Source: DATGLE01 sp035294325 (lineage in GTDB: Bacteria > Chloroflexota > Ktedonobacteria > Ktedonobacterales > Ktedonobacteraceae). Taken from it: a stretch of DNA of 39,668 nt. The translations under genes were made by a program, and so were the position numbers. Of this stretch, positions 39,582 to 39,668 are shown piece by piece. The stretch covers positions 1-39,668 of the forward strand of contig DATGLE010000216.1 in NCBI GenBank assembly GCA_035294325.1, in the 5' to 3' direction. The first letter of the stretch is position 1. Each line of letters starts with the position of its first letter. The notes below the pieces were generated by a model. That model did not search any database, was not told the origin of the DNA, and saw only the letters and a list, made by a program, of their open reading frames with translations.

Positions 39582-39668
39582 TTCGCTGACGGCTCACCGC
39601 TGCGCGCCTCGCCAGGGTGAAGAGTGTGCGGGCACAGCGCCGCAGGCGCTGTGCCCGCACACTCTTCA
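39582..39668. repeat. variable-palindrome repeat, copy I-2 (window edge)
   Basis: A flank (39582-39617) homologous to the reverse complement of that at 31161-31260 is followed by 23-bp perfect arms (39618-39640 and 39646-39668, loop CGCAG). The window ends at the last base of the palindrome. The outer stem matches copy I-1 except for one compensatory pair; the inner 9 bp are extra stem made from what is loop in copy I-1. Confidence 0.85.

Overview
The window looks like chromosomal DNA of a Chloroflexota bacterium, most likely of the Ktedonobacteria type. This is inferred from moderately GC-rich coding sequence, a REC-like/Ser-Thr-kinase fusion, a sedolisin, a CGNR zinc-finger regulator, a CtaG-type oxidase assembly protein, a plastid/cyanobacterial-type pyruvate dehydrogenase E2, and many intergenic palindromes and tandem repeats. 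No rRNA, tRNA, CRISPR array or phage genes were seen.

Layout. 1-6.4 kb: RidA-like protein; MFS transporter plus cupin operon (minus); CGNR regulator (minus) whose promoter shares operator half-sites with the MFS operon; transglutaminase-like protein; D-2-hydroxyacid dehydrogenase; SAM methyltransferase. 7.0-13.7 kb: acetoin dehydrogenase cluster acoX-acoA-acoB-(amidase)-acoC, in which the amidase sits between two tandem-repeat arrays. 14.1-19.0 kb: sugar-type ABC importer (binding protein, double ATPase, two permeases). 19.2-22.5 kb: pyruvate dehydrogenase pdhA-pdhB-pdhC; no E3 gene is present for either 2-oxo-acid-type complex. 22.9-27 kb: secreted sedolisin without a visible propeptide, a Q/Y/G-rich DUF4870-type membrane protein, and a fusion of a degenerate receiver domain to a probable pseudokinase. 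27.2-30.8 kb: purU, a GH4 glycosidase and a LacI-family regulator (all minus). 31.3-34.3 kb: PIG-L deacetylase, membrane-anchored GH3 beta-N-acetylhexosaminidase-like enzyme and a small membrane protein ending at the right end of a decayed IS200/IS605-type element. 34.8-39.7 kb: small HTH protein, lipid/polysaccharide flippase-like protein, aat, ctaG and a short conserved-looking protein.

The most unusual signal is not a gene. Almost every long intergenic gap holds a long, nearly perfect palindrome (arms about 13-35 bp). At least seven share flanks related to GCTTGCGCCTGCGGCG and arm starts resembling AGGTAGT, while the arm interiors differ completely between copies. Two copies (31.2 kb and the right edge of the window) are clear homologues in opposite orientation; they differ by a compensatory base-pair change, and one has converted the other's loop into extra stem. 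This suggests a dispersed repeat family whose hairpins diversify while both arms are kept matched.

Functionally the region couples C2-C4 carbon use (acetoin and pyruvate oxidation to acetyl-CoA), sugar uptake and glycan breakdown (ABC importer, GH4, GH3, PIG-L deacetylase) and extracellular proteolysis, as expected of a soil heterotroph. Start codons were set by ribosome-binding sites where the longest reading frame was implausible.
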